Of a stretch of 7,783 nucleotides of DNA, positions 1 to 5,264 are shown in pieces; within the stretch, counting starts at the first letter, position 1, and each line of letters begins with the position of its first letter. The DNA comes from TH5896 sp050748485. Lineage in GTDB: Archaea > Thermoproteota > Nitrososphaeria > Nitrososphaerales > Nitrososphaeraceae. A program made the translations under genes and the position numbers. Below the pieces are notes generated by a model that saw only the letters and a program-made list of their open reading frames with translations, did no database searches and had not been told where the DNA came from. Location of the stretch: assembly GCA_050748485.1 (NCBI GenBank), contig JBOGPP010000023.1:1-7783 (forward strand). Direction: 5' to 3'.

Positions 1-324
1 AGTAGTAACCAGACTGCTGTTATCGATCAGTTAGTCGCGAACCTAAGTCAAGCAAAGGAAGCCGTTGGAGGTGGTAATTCTACTGCGGTAACAATGCAGC
101 TGACTGCCATAATAGGAGAGCTTTCGGACATGCTTGGCAAGGTGACAACCGATGAAAATGGCGCGCACCTAGATGAGCATACACATGGGTTTGTACATAA
201 AGGACATACACACACCGTGACGCATACACATCCTCATCATGCTGATCATCACCACCATGAAGACTGGACTACTCGACATCATATCTTTAATCCAAACGAC
301 TGCAAACCAGGGCTGATGTGCTAG
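1..324 (+). CDS. Histidine-rich protein, 3' portion (5' end outside window)
   Basis: The frame is open from the first base and ends at TAG 322-324, so these 107 residues are the C-terminal part of a longer protein. An ATG at 94 is in frame, but coding-like sequence continues upstream of it, so it is probably internal. The first half reads like a helix (VIDQLVANLSQAKEAV, then ELSDMLGKV). Bases 166-282 then encode 39 residues of which 16 are His, many in H-x-H spacing (EHTHG, GHTHTVTHTHPHH) followed by a run of four His. The end, NPNDCKPGLMC, has two Cys. Such a tail could bind Ni, Cu, Zn or Co, but the sequence does not say which, or whether the role is storage, delivery or buffering. No signal peptide can be judged because the N-terminus is missing. 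I do not recognise a named family. Confidence 0.8.
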   Translation, partial: SSNQTAVIDQLVANLSQAKEAVGGGNSTAVTMQLTAIIGELSDMLGKVTTDENGAHLDEHTHGFVHKGHTHTVTHTHPHHADHHHHEDWTTRHHIFNPNDCKPGLMC

Positions 325-582
325 TAAGCCCCCCTATATTTTACTACTCAACGCAAAAATTTTTGAATAGAAGTACCCTTTGGATAGGAACGCAACCAAA
401 TTAACCAATAGATAACATACCTCAAAAGTGATCTAACTATCTCAAATTTCTGCGTCTCACGACAGGCACACAAGAAGTACCTCCTTCAGGAAGGGTGTTT
501 TTGGGGAGCACCAATCATTCACATAATCTCAAAAGGGGGGACAATGGTGTTTCGATTCTACTGATCTTAAATTCAAAGTACA
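325..582. other. Intergenic region between the His-rich gene and the DUF6659-like gene
   Basis: These 258 bases separate two convergent genes. They contain a C6 run (329-334), T-rich sequence just after the first gene (335-343), a perfect 12-base palindrome CAAAAATTTTTG (354-365), a short CCTT/AAGG stem followed by T-rich sequence (483-502), and a G6 run (535-540). The T-rich stretches could end transcription of the His-rich gene. No reading frame of note was found. Confidence 0.5.
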
Positions 583-595
583 TTACCCTTTGAAT
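571..595 (-). terminator. Inverted repeat spanning the stop codon of the DUF6659-like gene
   Basis: ATTCAAAG (571-578) and CTTTGAAT (588-595) are perfect 8-base reverse complements around a 9-base loop. On the minus strand the hairpin begins in the last codons of the gene and includes its TAA stop. Only a weak U-rich stretch follows (UUUAAG), so termination is plausible but not shown. It could instead affect mRNA stability. Confidence 0.35.
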
Positions 596-969
596 AGCTT
601 TTCTCTAACAATCGGCAAAATCTTATTCAAAATGATATTATGGTGATCCAATTGTGTGTCGAAAGATACCATAAGTACTGGGTAGTCGATATTTCTAGTA
701 TAAATGGTTGCACGCTTAATTTTTTCGTATAGTGTAAAAGAGTAAATCACTTTACCAAGCTTCGATTCCATTTCCTTTCTACTATTCATTCTCATTACAG
801 TATCGATAGAGTATATCTCGGACTCTGTCTGGTTAAGGTATGGGACAAGACCCTCTCGATACTTAACGGCGACTTGCTTGCCGTACTTGTCGGCAATCCC
901 TACAAATCTTATGGATTGATCGGATTGTATAATTAGTTTACAAAGCTCATCCAGTTCAACACTTGTCAT
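583..969 (-). CDS. Small DUF6659-like protein (128 aa)
   Basis: The ORF starts at ATG 967-969 and stops at TAA 583-585. The protein is soluble, without signal peptide or membrane segment. Features I associate with the DUF6659 group of thaumarchaea are an N-terminal LDELCKLI helix, IRFVGIADKYGK, REGLVPYL, a central KLGKVIYSFTLYEKIKR, then LMVSFD and a C-terminal helix ending in ILPIVREKL. Function is unknown. The alternating strands and helices recall small sensory alpha/beta domains, but that is only an impression. A TATA-like ATTTATTAAAT is centred about 29 bases upstream of the ATG, which supports this start and a leaderless mRNA. It is divergent from the P-II-like gene, 66 bases away. The family name is from memory; the gene itself is well supported. 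Confidence 0.8.
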   Translation of the reverse strand: MTSVELDELCKLIIQSDQSIRFVGIADKYGKQVAVKYREGLVPYLNQTESEIYSIDTVMRMNSRKEMESKLGKVIYSFTLYEKIKRATIYTRNIDYPVLMVSFDTQLDHHNIILNKILPIVREKLFKG

Positions 970-992
970 CCCATAACCCTTTTGCGTACCGC

Positions 993-1003
993 ATTTAATA
1001 AAT
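993..1003 (-). promoter_or_regulatory. TATA box for the DUF6659-like gene
   Basis: On the minus strand this reads ATTTATTAAAT, centred 29 bases upstream of the ATG at 969. That spacing fits an archaeal TBP site driving a leaderless or nearly leaderless transcript. It lies next to the oppositely directed TATA box of the P-II-like gene. Confidence 0.5.
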
Positions 1004-1004
1004 G

Positions 1005-1012
1005 AATATAAA
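1005..1012 (+). promoter_or_regulatory. TATA box for the P-II-like gene
   Basis: AATATAAA is centred about 27 bases upstream of the TTG at 1036, the spacing expected for a leaderless archaeal mRNA beginning at or near that codon. It therefore also supports the unusual TTG start. Confidence 0.55.
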
Positions 1013-1035
1013 CTATTTCTTCGAAATGAGTCATA

Positions 1036-1365
1036 TTGAAAAAAATAGACGCAATTGTAAGAGCTGAGAAAATGCCTCTTATAAAGGAGCGTCTAAGGGA
1101 GATGGGTGTGGCAGGAATGACCATCTCAATAGTAATGGGTTGGAGCAAGAATAGGGAGCTTCACCTCCAGTGGAGAGGTCAACCTGTATCTTATGACCTA
1201 ATCCAGAGGGCCAAATTTGAATTAGTCATTCCTGATTCTCAAGTTAAAGAGATCGTTAGTGCATTAATAGAATCTGCGAGATCAGGGAAGAATGGTGAAC
1301 ATGGGGATGGAATGATTTTCATCTCAAACGTAGATCACCTAATGAACGTCAAGTATTTGGGATAG
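1036..1365 (+). CDS. Diverged P-II (GlnB/GlnK)-like signalling protein
   Basis: The 109-residue length and the whole fold pattern match the P-II family: MKKIDAIVRAEK at the start, GVAGMTISIVMG before the T-loop, WRG inside it, then FELVIPD, SGK, GDGMIF and NVD. The start is TTG 1036-1038: an in-frame TGA at 1027-1029 excludes anything much earlier, MKKI is the classical family start, and a TATA box lies 27 bases upstream. P-II trimers normally sense ATP/ADP and 2-oxoglutarate and control ammonium transport and nitrogen assimilation. Here several ligand positions differ when aligned with E. coli GlnB: Gln39 is Asn, Gly37 is Ser, Gly41 is Glu, the uridylylated Tyr51 is Val, Lys90 is Met, Arg101 is Asn and Arg103 is Lys. 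Lys58 is kept as Arg. The B-loop has three extra residues (GKNGEHGDG). No ammonium transporter gene is next to it. Membership is secure; its ligand and partner are unknown. Confidence 0.88.
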   Translation: MKKIDAIVRAEKMPLIKERLREMGVAGMTISIVMGWSKNRELHLQWRGQPVSYDLIQRAKFELVIPDSQVKEIVSALIESARSGKNGEHGDGMIFISNVDHLMNVKYLG

Positions 1366-1368
1366 GAT

Positions 1369-1380
1369 GGCAATATTGCC
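1369..1380. repeat. Perfect 12-base palindrome after the P-II-like gene
   Basis: GGCAATATTGCC lies three bases after the stop codon. It could be a protein-binding site or the stem of a weak terminator; the nearest T-run (T5, 1429-1433) is about 50 bases further on. Confidence 0.3.
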
Positions 1381-1420
1381 TTGCCTTAGTTTAGGCTCCT
1401 TATTGATATTAGATTGTAAT

Positions 1421-1591
1421 ATGAGCAGTTTTTCTTGTTGAGCTAACGAACATAATACGGATCGACCACGCGTACGAGTTATTAATAAGCTCTTGAGACA
1501 TTCTATTGAGGTATCCAAATTAACCAAGCAATGGGACAATAAATTTGGAAGAAATAGAAATATTATTACCGAGCAGGAAATAGATCACTAG
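1421..1591 (+). pseudogene. Possible broken small gene with in-frame TGA
   Basis: After the P-II-like gene, one plus frame reads ATG 1421, then MSSFSC, then TGA (1439-1441), then 49 open codons to TAG 1589-1591. The open part has a protein-like character: RPRVRVINKLLRHSIEVS, then KLTKQWDNKFGR, ending ITEQEIDH. It has no good start codon of its own (only a TTG at 1493). This could be a decayed gene with a nonsense mutation or a small shifted frame, or chance. UGA recoding has no support here. The other open frames in this region look less protein-like. Confidence 0.25.
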
Positions 1592-1728
1592 TATCACCTT
1601 ATGCCATGGTTTCAGGACAAGGTAGAAAAGAATTACCAATTCCTACTAGGACTAAATTAAAACTTAGGGAATACTTATCTGATAAATCTGAATTAACTGA
1701 AAATAGCCTAACAAGCCTACATCACGTA

Positions 1729-2133
1729 ATGATTATGTTCAATTCCAAATCCGTGAAATATGTCGCATTGTCAGGCTTTCTGGGGCTGTTTGCGACGATG
1801 TTAGGCGCGCTCGGAGACATTCAGAACCAGATATTTGCACAAATAACCCCTGCCTCTGAGAAGTATGGTGGCAGTAGCAGTGATCAATCCTCTTCAAGTA
1901 ACCCTTCAAGCGCCGACGATGAAAGTGGTGGCGGTACTAACCTGGACTCGTCAGGATCTTCGAGTTCAAACGACGATAATGAAGGTCAAGGTACCTCAGT
2001 CGAAGAAGAGGAAACAATAGAGGATGAAAGCATGGCTTCTGATTCTGATGAGAAAAATCCATTGTTGGAACAGATAATTGACCAAGTAAAACAGGATTTT
2101 GCTGCAGCGGGCATGTCATCTCTTGACTGGTGA
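1729..2133 (+). CDS. Secreted Ser/Asp/Glu-rich hypothetical protein
   Basis: From ATG 1729 the product has 134 residues. It opens with a signal peptide: charged N-region (NSKSVK), hydrophobic core at residues 12-29 (ALSGFLGLFATMLGALG) and a likely cleavage near IFA/Q at 37-38, a form common in thaumarchaea. Residues about 44-104 are low-complexity and acidic (Ser, Gly, Asp, Glu, Asn; for example SVEEEETIEDE). The C-terminus is an ordered-looking amphipathic stretch, LLEQIIDQVKQDF, ending SSLDW. The frame is open back to ATG 1606, but that would put 41 residues before the signal peptide, so 1729 or 1735 is more likely. No Cys or His cluster and no catalytic motif are visible. The acidic mature part may bind cations or act as a flexible cell-surface linker; this is inference. 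A T8 tract follows the stop. Architecture resembles the protein at 3806-4162. Confidence 0.75.
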   Translation: MIMFNSKSVKYVALSGFLGLFATMLGALGDIQNQIFAQITPASEKYGGSSSDQSSSSNPSSADDESGGGTNLDSSGSSSSNDDNEGQGTSVEEEETIEDESMASDSDEKNPLLEQIIDQVKQDFAAAGMSSLDW

Positions 2134-2143
2134 AAAACGAATC

Positions 2144-2151
2144 TTTTTTTT
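2144..2151 (+). terminator. Poly-T terminator after the secreted acidic protein gene
   Basis: A run of eight T begins 10 bases after the TGA stop. Archaeal RNA polymerase commonly terminates at such U-runs without a strong hairpin. A separate GAAATT/AATTTC stem at 2186-2204 is weaker. Confidence 0.55.
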
Positions 2152-2265
2152 GAACCATGGCGCCTTACAATATGAAATAAGACTGGAAATTCGTAAATAA
2201 TTTCAGAGGAATATCGCACTTAAAACGTTCGCAAAGAGGGTGACATTAGCAAGCCGTCAATTAAA

Positions 2266-2547
2266 TTACGTTTCATTTCTTAATCGCCTTAATATTTCCT
2301 TATCAATCTCTTCATGCTTTATTAGCTCTCCTCGGCGACCTGGAGTCTTCATCTGTTGTTGGTTCACTTGTCTCCTTTCTTCCAGCAGTTCGTCAATACC
2401 GTAATAGTTATTCATGCCATGTTGTCTCTTCTTTTTTAATTCGTGCATGTACCGAATTCTAAAGTCACTCTCATCCGCAAGGCTTTGAGTAGAACGATCA
2501 ATTTGGGTCGAGAAAGTTTCAACAGTGAATTTTGACTTGTTCTCCAT
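2266..2547 (-). CDS. Small charged hypothetical protein (93 aa)
   Basis: The ORF runs from ATG 2545-2547 to TAA 2266-2268. The product is hydrophilic, rich in Arg, Lys, Glu and Gln, and probably mostly helical: ESDFRIRYMHELKKKRQHG, YGIDELLEERRQVNQQQ, then HEEIDKEILRRLRNE. There is no signal peptide, membrane segment or Cys. A minus-strand TATA box (CTTATATG, 2569-2576) is centred about 25 bases before the ATG, strong support for this start and for a leaderless mRNA. The gene converges with the secreted protein gene and shares the 132-base gap 2134-2265 with it. I do not recognise the family; a small nucleic-acid- or protein-binding role would fit the charge, but nothing specific shows it. Confidence 0.6.
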   Translation of the reverse strand: MENKSKFTVETFSTQIDRSTQSLADESDFRIRYMHELKKKRQHGMNNYYGIDELLEERRQVNQQQMKTPGRRGELIKHEEIDKEILRRLRNET

Positions 2548-2568
2548 GTTTCCTTTCTGTCATGAGTA

Positions 2569-2576
2569 CATATAAG
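2569..2576 (-). promoter_or_regulatory. TATA box for the 93-aa hypothetical gene
   Basis: On the minus strand this reads CTTATATG, close to the archaeal TATA consensus. It is centred 25-26 bases from the ATG at 2547, implying a leaderless transcript. Confidence 0.6.
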
Positions 2577-2627
2577 AATGTAATCTATTCCTAGAAGTTC
2601 CTTGGGCAAATGGCAATGAACGGCCAT

Positions 2628-3057
2628 TTTTTCTACTATAATTGAGATTCAGAAGTTCAGGTCTTGTCGCGATTAATGCTAATCACGGCTTCCACTATTA
2701 TTGCCACGGATTTTTGATACTAGTATGATTTGGCCTTCCGGCGAAAGCGAACAGACTCTGGTTCTGTATATTTTACCATTATTCTAGCAGTAGTAAAATA
2801 ACTACCTAAGATATGCTAAGCTGCGAGAGGTAAGTTAGATTAAGAGATGATAATACTACGATTTAGGGTATTAGGATAATACAAGTTCATACGTCTTCAA
2901 CCTGACATAAAACTTAGTGATCTGACGTTATGACTTTTCTTGGTGTTACGAGTATAAGCTAGGAACCCTTTGAAATGTCAAATATGACCACAATTTCATA
3001 TCGAATATTCACATAATATTCATAGACGCTACTTTCCAGATAGTTGTAGTAGTTTCG
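2628..3057. other. Gene-poor stretch
   Basis: No convincing gene was found in these 430 bases. A 20-codon ATG frame (2725-2787, starting MIWPSGESEQTLV) overlaps an ACAGA/TCTGT stem followed by ATATTTT (2751-2774), which could be a weak plus-strand terminator. The rest is AT-rich without evident repeats or RNA-gene signals. Confidence 0.4.
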
Positions 3058-3402
3058 ATGTACAATATCATTGGTATGAAAAGAGAAAAGGGTAGTTACT
3101 ATGAAGGAATGGTTGTGCAGGATATTTGGCGATATAGAGAATATGTCGAAAACGGAATAGCAGTGGAATCCACAAATACTTGTTTTGGATATTTGACACA
3201 TACGATAGAACAATTGTCAAACGAAGTTCTGAAGAAGGATACCTTAAACAAAAAATTTACTTTTATAGCGAAAATATTGCTATCCAATCCGGGGATAGGA
3301 GATGTAACTCAAGATGTCAAAGGGCGCCAGATACATACTTTAAAACAAAAATTTCTTCTGGTGATTTTCAAAATTATGTGTGTTGGAATAAGGATTTGCT
3401 AG
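3058..3402 (+). CDS. Doubtful hypothetical reading frame (114 aa)
   Basis: The frame runs from ATG 3058 to TAG 3400-3402. The first 50 or so codons have a strong purine-first pattern typical of coding DNA (MKREKGSYYEGMVVQDIWRY, then EYVENGIAVEST), and the middle continues with IEQLSNEVLKKDTLNKKF. The last third (KQKFLLVIFKIMCVGIRIC) looks less natural, and the +2 frame is also open from 3180 to 3419. This could be a small gene, a gene frameshifted near 3290-3320, or chance. No well-placed TATA box was found. No domain, signal peptide or family is recognised. Confidence 0.3.
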   Translation: MYNIIGMKREKGSYYEGMVVQDIWRYREYVENGIAVESTNTCFGYLTHTIEQLSNEVLKKDTLNKKFTFIAKILLSNPGIGDVTQDVKGRQIHTLKQKFLLVIFKIMCVGIRIC

Positions 3403-3419
3403 CGTGTTGGGCAGATTAG

Positions 3420-3805
3420 AAGTTGATTGTCAGACAACCAACCTTACACATCAACCACTGACATTAGTACGTAAGAAACAATGATACGCGTGAAGGTTAA
3501 TCCGCCGTATGACGAAGGAGTATTTAGAAAGATCCATCTTATTTTGGAGATTAGACATATAACAGGATGACGATGTTGAAGGTTTTCTATTTCATAGTTG
3601 TAATATCATAGTCATTTGATACGACTGACGAAGGAAGTTAATATAGGATTCGTGTCTCGGATTGGAAATAGGCCGCCACTCAGTCGAACCAACTACTAGA
3701 ATTAATGGATGACAAAATCGAGTAGAATAATATTATAATATAATTTTAACGTAGACAAGTACTAAAATCAAATAACAGTGGTCTTGAAAATAAGGTTGTA
3801 ACCCG
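3420..3805. other. Gene-poor stretch with possible gene remnants and a promoter
   Basis: These 386 bases hold only short frames. One at 3481-3570 has ATG, 29 codons and strong coding-like codon pattern (MIRVKVNPPYDEGVFRKIHL), followed by a 12-codon hydrophobic frame at 3573-3611. They may be remnants of a decayed gene. The right part is very AT-rich and includes the likely promoter of the next gene. Confidence 0.35.
3727..3750 (+). promoter_or_regulatory. AT-rich TATA region upstream of the second secreted protein gene
   Basis: A nearly pure A/T stretch includes ATTATAATATAATTTTAA. It is centred about 67 bases before the TTG at 3806, so transcription from it would give a leader of roughly 40 bases. 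An AAGG at 3792-3795 might serve as a weak ribosome binding site. Several overlapping TATA registers are possible. Confidence 0.35.
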
Positions 3806-4162
3806 TTGCCCGACATATACACAAAGGATAAGGTCTATAGTTCATCCCTCTTGATAATCGTAATACTACTGCTCGTACCATCAGGGTTGGGCCATTTCAA
3901 CGGTGCCGCACCTGAGGTGCATGCTCAACGATCGTCATCCTGCGATAGAGTTATTGTTTCTTTGGTGGACTGTTCTCCCGCTTCTTCGACCCCATCCTCA
4001 TCCGATAGTTCATCTGCTGCAGATGACAGTGATGATAAGGACAACAATAACGGTGACTTCAACAAAGGGAATAACGATGACGATCAAAATGGGGATGAGA
4101 AGGGTGGCGACATAGAATCAAAGATCCCCTCTACAGCAGGAGGCGGTGTCCCGTTCCCATAG
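3806..4162 (+). CDS. Secreted Ser/Asp/Asn-rich hypothetical protein
   Basis: This 118-residue product starts at TTG 3806: an in-frame TAA at 3791-3793 bars earlier starts, and the next candidate (TTG 3851) would remove most of the signal sequence. Residues 12-29 form a hydrophobic core (SSSLLIIVILLLVPSGLG), with likely cleavage after VHA (residues 38-40) before Gln. The mature N-terminus has two Cys ten residues apart (SSSCDRVIVSLVDCSP) that could form a disulfide. From about residue 59 it is low-complexity and acidic (Ser, then Asp/Asn/Gly, for example DDSDDKDNNNGD), ending in GGGVPFP. Asp/Asn/Gly richness could mean Ca2+ or other cation binding, but no regular repeat is seen. Role unknown. 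It shares its plan, signal peptide plus Ser/Asp-rich tail, with the protein at 1729-2133, though the sequences are not clearly homologous. Confidence 0.65.
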   Translation: MPDIYTKDKVYSSSLLIIVILLLVPSGLGHFNGAAPEVHAQRSSSCDRVIVSLVDCSPASSTPSSSDSSSAADDSDDKDNNNGDFNKGNNDDDQNGDEKGGDIESKIPSTAGGGVPFP

Positions 4163-4168
4163 GAATTT

Positions 4169-4207
4169 CTCAGCTACTACAAATTGTAGTTTGAGATTCG
4201 GTTTTTT
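4169..4207 (+). terminator. Hairpin and T6 after the second secreted protein gene
   Basis: Seven bases after the TAG stop, TCTCA (4168-4172) pairs with TGAGA (4192-4196), and inside it ACTAC (4176-4180) pairs with GTAGT (4186-4190) around AAATT. A T6 run follows at 4202-4207. This is a terminator-like arrangement. Confidence 0.55.
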
Positions 4208-4260
4208 GAATCAATGCTATTCTAGCAGTATACGTCTGAGGACATGTATCGAGACTCTGA

Positions 4261-4446
4261 GAAAGCAAGAACTGTCCCGACGAATTCAACTTAAATAACG
4301 ACTTGGCCTATAATACCGCCGCTTTAGTATTCAGGGATAGTGAGGCTACTATCATTGTACCAATAATGGTAGCATCACGGGAACTTGCTACTCGCACATC
4401 TGCCTTTCATCTTACAATTAACGAAGCTCGTTCTCTAGAGGATTGA
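4261..4446 (+). CDS. Candidate small unannotated gene or gene remnant
   Basis: Between TGA 4258-4260 and TGA 4444-4446 one plus frame is open for 61 codons. From about 4282 on it has a striking purine-first codon pattern and a natural composition: EFNLNNDLAYNTAALVFRDS, then EATIIVPIMVASRELATRTS, then AFHLTINEARSLED. There is no ATG before 4366; the only reasonable start is TTG 4303 (47 residues), which lacks a TATA box at the expected distance. It is either a very small gene with a weak start or the C-terminal remnant of a longer gene whose 5' part has decayed. It converges with the FMN reductase gene, 35 bases away. The hairpin 4340-4378 lies inside it. No family is recognised. Confidence 0.3.
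   Translation, partial: ESKNCPDEFNLNNDLAYNTAALVFRDSEATIIVPIMVASRELATRTSAFHLTINEARSLED
4340..4378. repeat. 39-base imperfect inverted repeat (strong hairpin)
   Basis: The two 18-base arms, 4340-4357 and 4361-4378, pair with 15 Watson-Crick pairs, one G-T pair and two single mismatches, around a 3-base loop (TAC). The outer stem is GTGA/TCAC and the inner part includes GCTAC/GTAGC and ATT/AAT. No T-run follows on either strand, so it is not an ordinary terminator. Confidence 0.6.
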
Positions 4447-4481
4447 TGCCCCTCCTAACTGATAGAGGTAGAAAATGTGCA

Positions 4482-5066
4482 TTAATATGGTGTGCCCTTA
4501 GTCCGCTGATTCCTTAATGCCTCAATATACCACTCAAATTCCGCTACAAATTTCACATATCTGCGCTCAAAGGTAGCGTCCAAAAGTTCACCCCCGTTGG
4601 CGAAGACGGCATGCACTTTAGGTATTGATAAGGCAGAAGGTATTGTTGGTGCACCCAGCTCTGCAAATATATTTCTAAGATGTTGAACGGCATTTATTCC
4701 ACCCAATGCTCCTACTGAATATGAAACTATTGCGGAAGGCTTGAAATAATACTCTTCTAGAAAGTAATCCAGCGTATTTTTCATCGCTGCAGACGTGCTA
4801 TGATTATATTCAGGTGTAACTGCCATATATCCATCTGCATCTACGATCTTCGTTCGAAGTTCTGTGAGTTTCTTGGAAGGAGGTGTCATCTCTTTATACA
4901 TACGATCAAGTAATGGTAGGTCCAGCACTAGCGGATCAATAAGATTTATTAATTGCTTTCTTGTCTTAAGCTTCTCTTCTAGCCACATGCCAACATTTAC
5001 CCCTTGGCGATCTCGCCTCACTGACCCTAAAATCAAGGCAATAGTTGCCATAAAGGATTTTCTCAC
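4482..5066 (-). CDS. NAD(P)H-dependent FMN reductase (flavodoxin-like fold)
   Basis: This 194-residue cytoplasmic flavoprotein probably moves electrons from NAD(P)H to FMN, or via bound FMN to a quinone, azo compound or metal; the substrate cannot be read from sequence. Family features in order: first beta-strand and phosphate-binding loop ALILGSVRRDRQG (residues 10-22), PLVLDLPLLD (45-54), the conserved TPEYNHS (84-90) that contacts the flavin ring, KNTLDYF (96-102), and the second flavin loop YSVGALGGINA (116-126). The length is normal for the family. I chose GTG 5066 because a TATA box is centred 25 bases upstream, as expected for a leaderless mRNA; ATG 5051 (MATIALILGS) is the alternative and would lose five residues. 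It lies 198 bases downstream of the nuclease gene on the same strand but has its own promoter, so no operon is implied. Confidence 0.9.
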   Translation of the reverse strand: MRKSFMATIALILGSVRRDRQGVNVGMWLEEKLKTRKQLINLIDPLVLDLPLLDRMYKEMTPPSKKLTELRTKIVDADGYMAVTPEYNHSTSAAMKNTLDYFLEEYYFKPSAIVSYSVGALGGINAVQHLRNIFAELGAPTIPSALSIPKVHAVFANGGELLDATFERRYVKFVAEFEWYIEALRNQRTKGTPY

Positions 5067-5087
5067 TCTTCACCACCCTTTAAGCGA

Positions 5088-5095
5088 TTATAAAA
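5088..5095 (-). promoter_or_regulatory. TATA box for the FMN reductase gene
   Basis: On the minus strand this reads TTTTATAA, centred about 25 bases from the GTG at 5066 and 40 from the ATG at 5051. The spacing favours the GTG start on a leaderless mRNA. Confidence 0.55.
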
Positions 5096-5113
5096 CTTTA
5101 AGATTAAATCTGG

Positions 5114-5125
5114 AAAAAAATAAAA
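5114..5125 (-). terminator. U-rich terminator candidate for the nuclease gene
   Basis: On the minus strand this reads TTTTATTTTTTT, about 140 bases after the stop of the nuclease gene and just before the reductase promoter. A U-run of this kind can end archaeal transcription. An alternative reading is an A/T-rich promoter element for the plus-strand frame at 5151-5228 (25 codons, ATG start), for which I see no other support. Confidence 0.35.
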
Positions 5126-5264
5126 GGGAATAAGCAGATTTCTCTTAAATATGGCATCGAGTTATGCATCTGTTGTTAATGCTGATTTGCAGTTGAAAAC
5201 TATTCTGTTTGTGAGTCAATTTACTTAATTTCGAACTTGTATATTCATTTAAGCATATCTACTG

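Noticed and set aside
966..1148. 60-codon minus-strand frame
   Set aside because: It lies antisense over the 5' part of the P-II-like gene and over the divergent promoter; its peptide is the shadow of a well-supported gene.
1339..1539. 66-codon minus-strand frame with TTG start
   Set aside because: It overlaps the end of the P-II-like gene, has no well-placed promoter and resembles no protein type; the plus-strand reading of the same DNA looks more natural.
1606..1728. N-terminal extension of the secreted protein to ATG 1606
   Set aside because: It would place 41 hydrophilic residues before the signal peptide. ATG 1729 or 1735 gives a normal secretory N-terminus. The extension remains open as a reading frame.
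1937..2219. Two minus-strand frames over the secreted protein gene
   Set aside because: They are antisense shadows of the Ser/Asp-rich coding region and cross its terminator.
3903..4115. 70-codon plus frame inside the second secreted protein gene
   Set aside because: It is a +1 shadow of low-complexity Asp/Asn/Ser codons and has no signal peptide or promoter of its own.
4864..5133. 89-codon plus frame over the 5' end of the FMN reductase gene
   Set aside because: It is antisense to clear flavodoxin-fold coding sequence and covers the reductase promoter.
5151..5228. 25-codon plus frame starting ATG with an A/T-rich element 27 bases upstream
   Set aside because: The upstream element is a simple A-run that equally serves as a minus-strand terminator, and a 25-residue peptide of ordinary composition cannot be supported alone.
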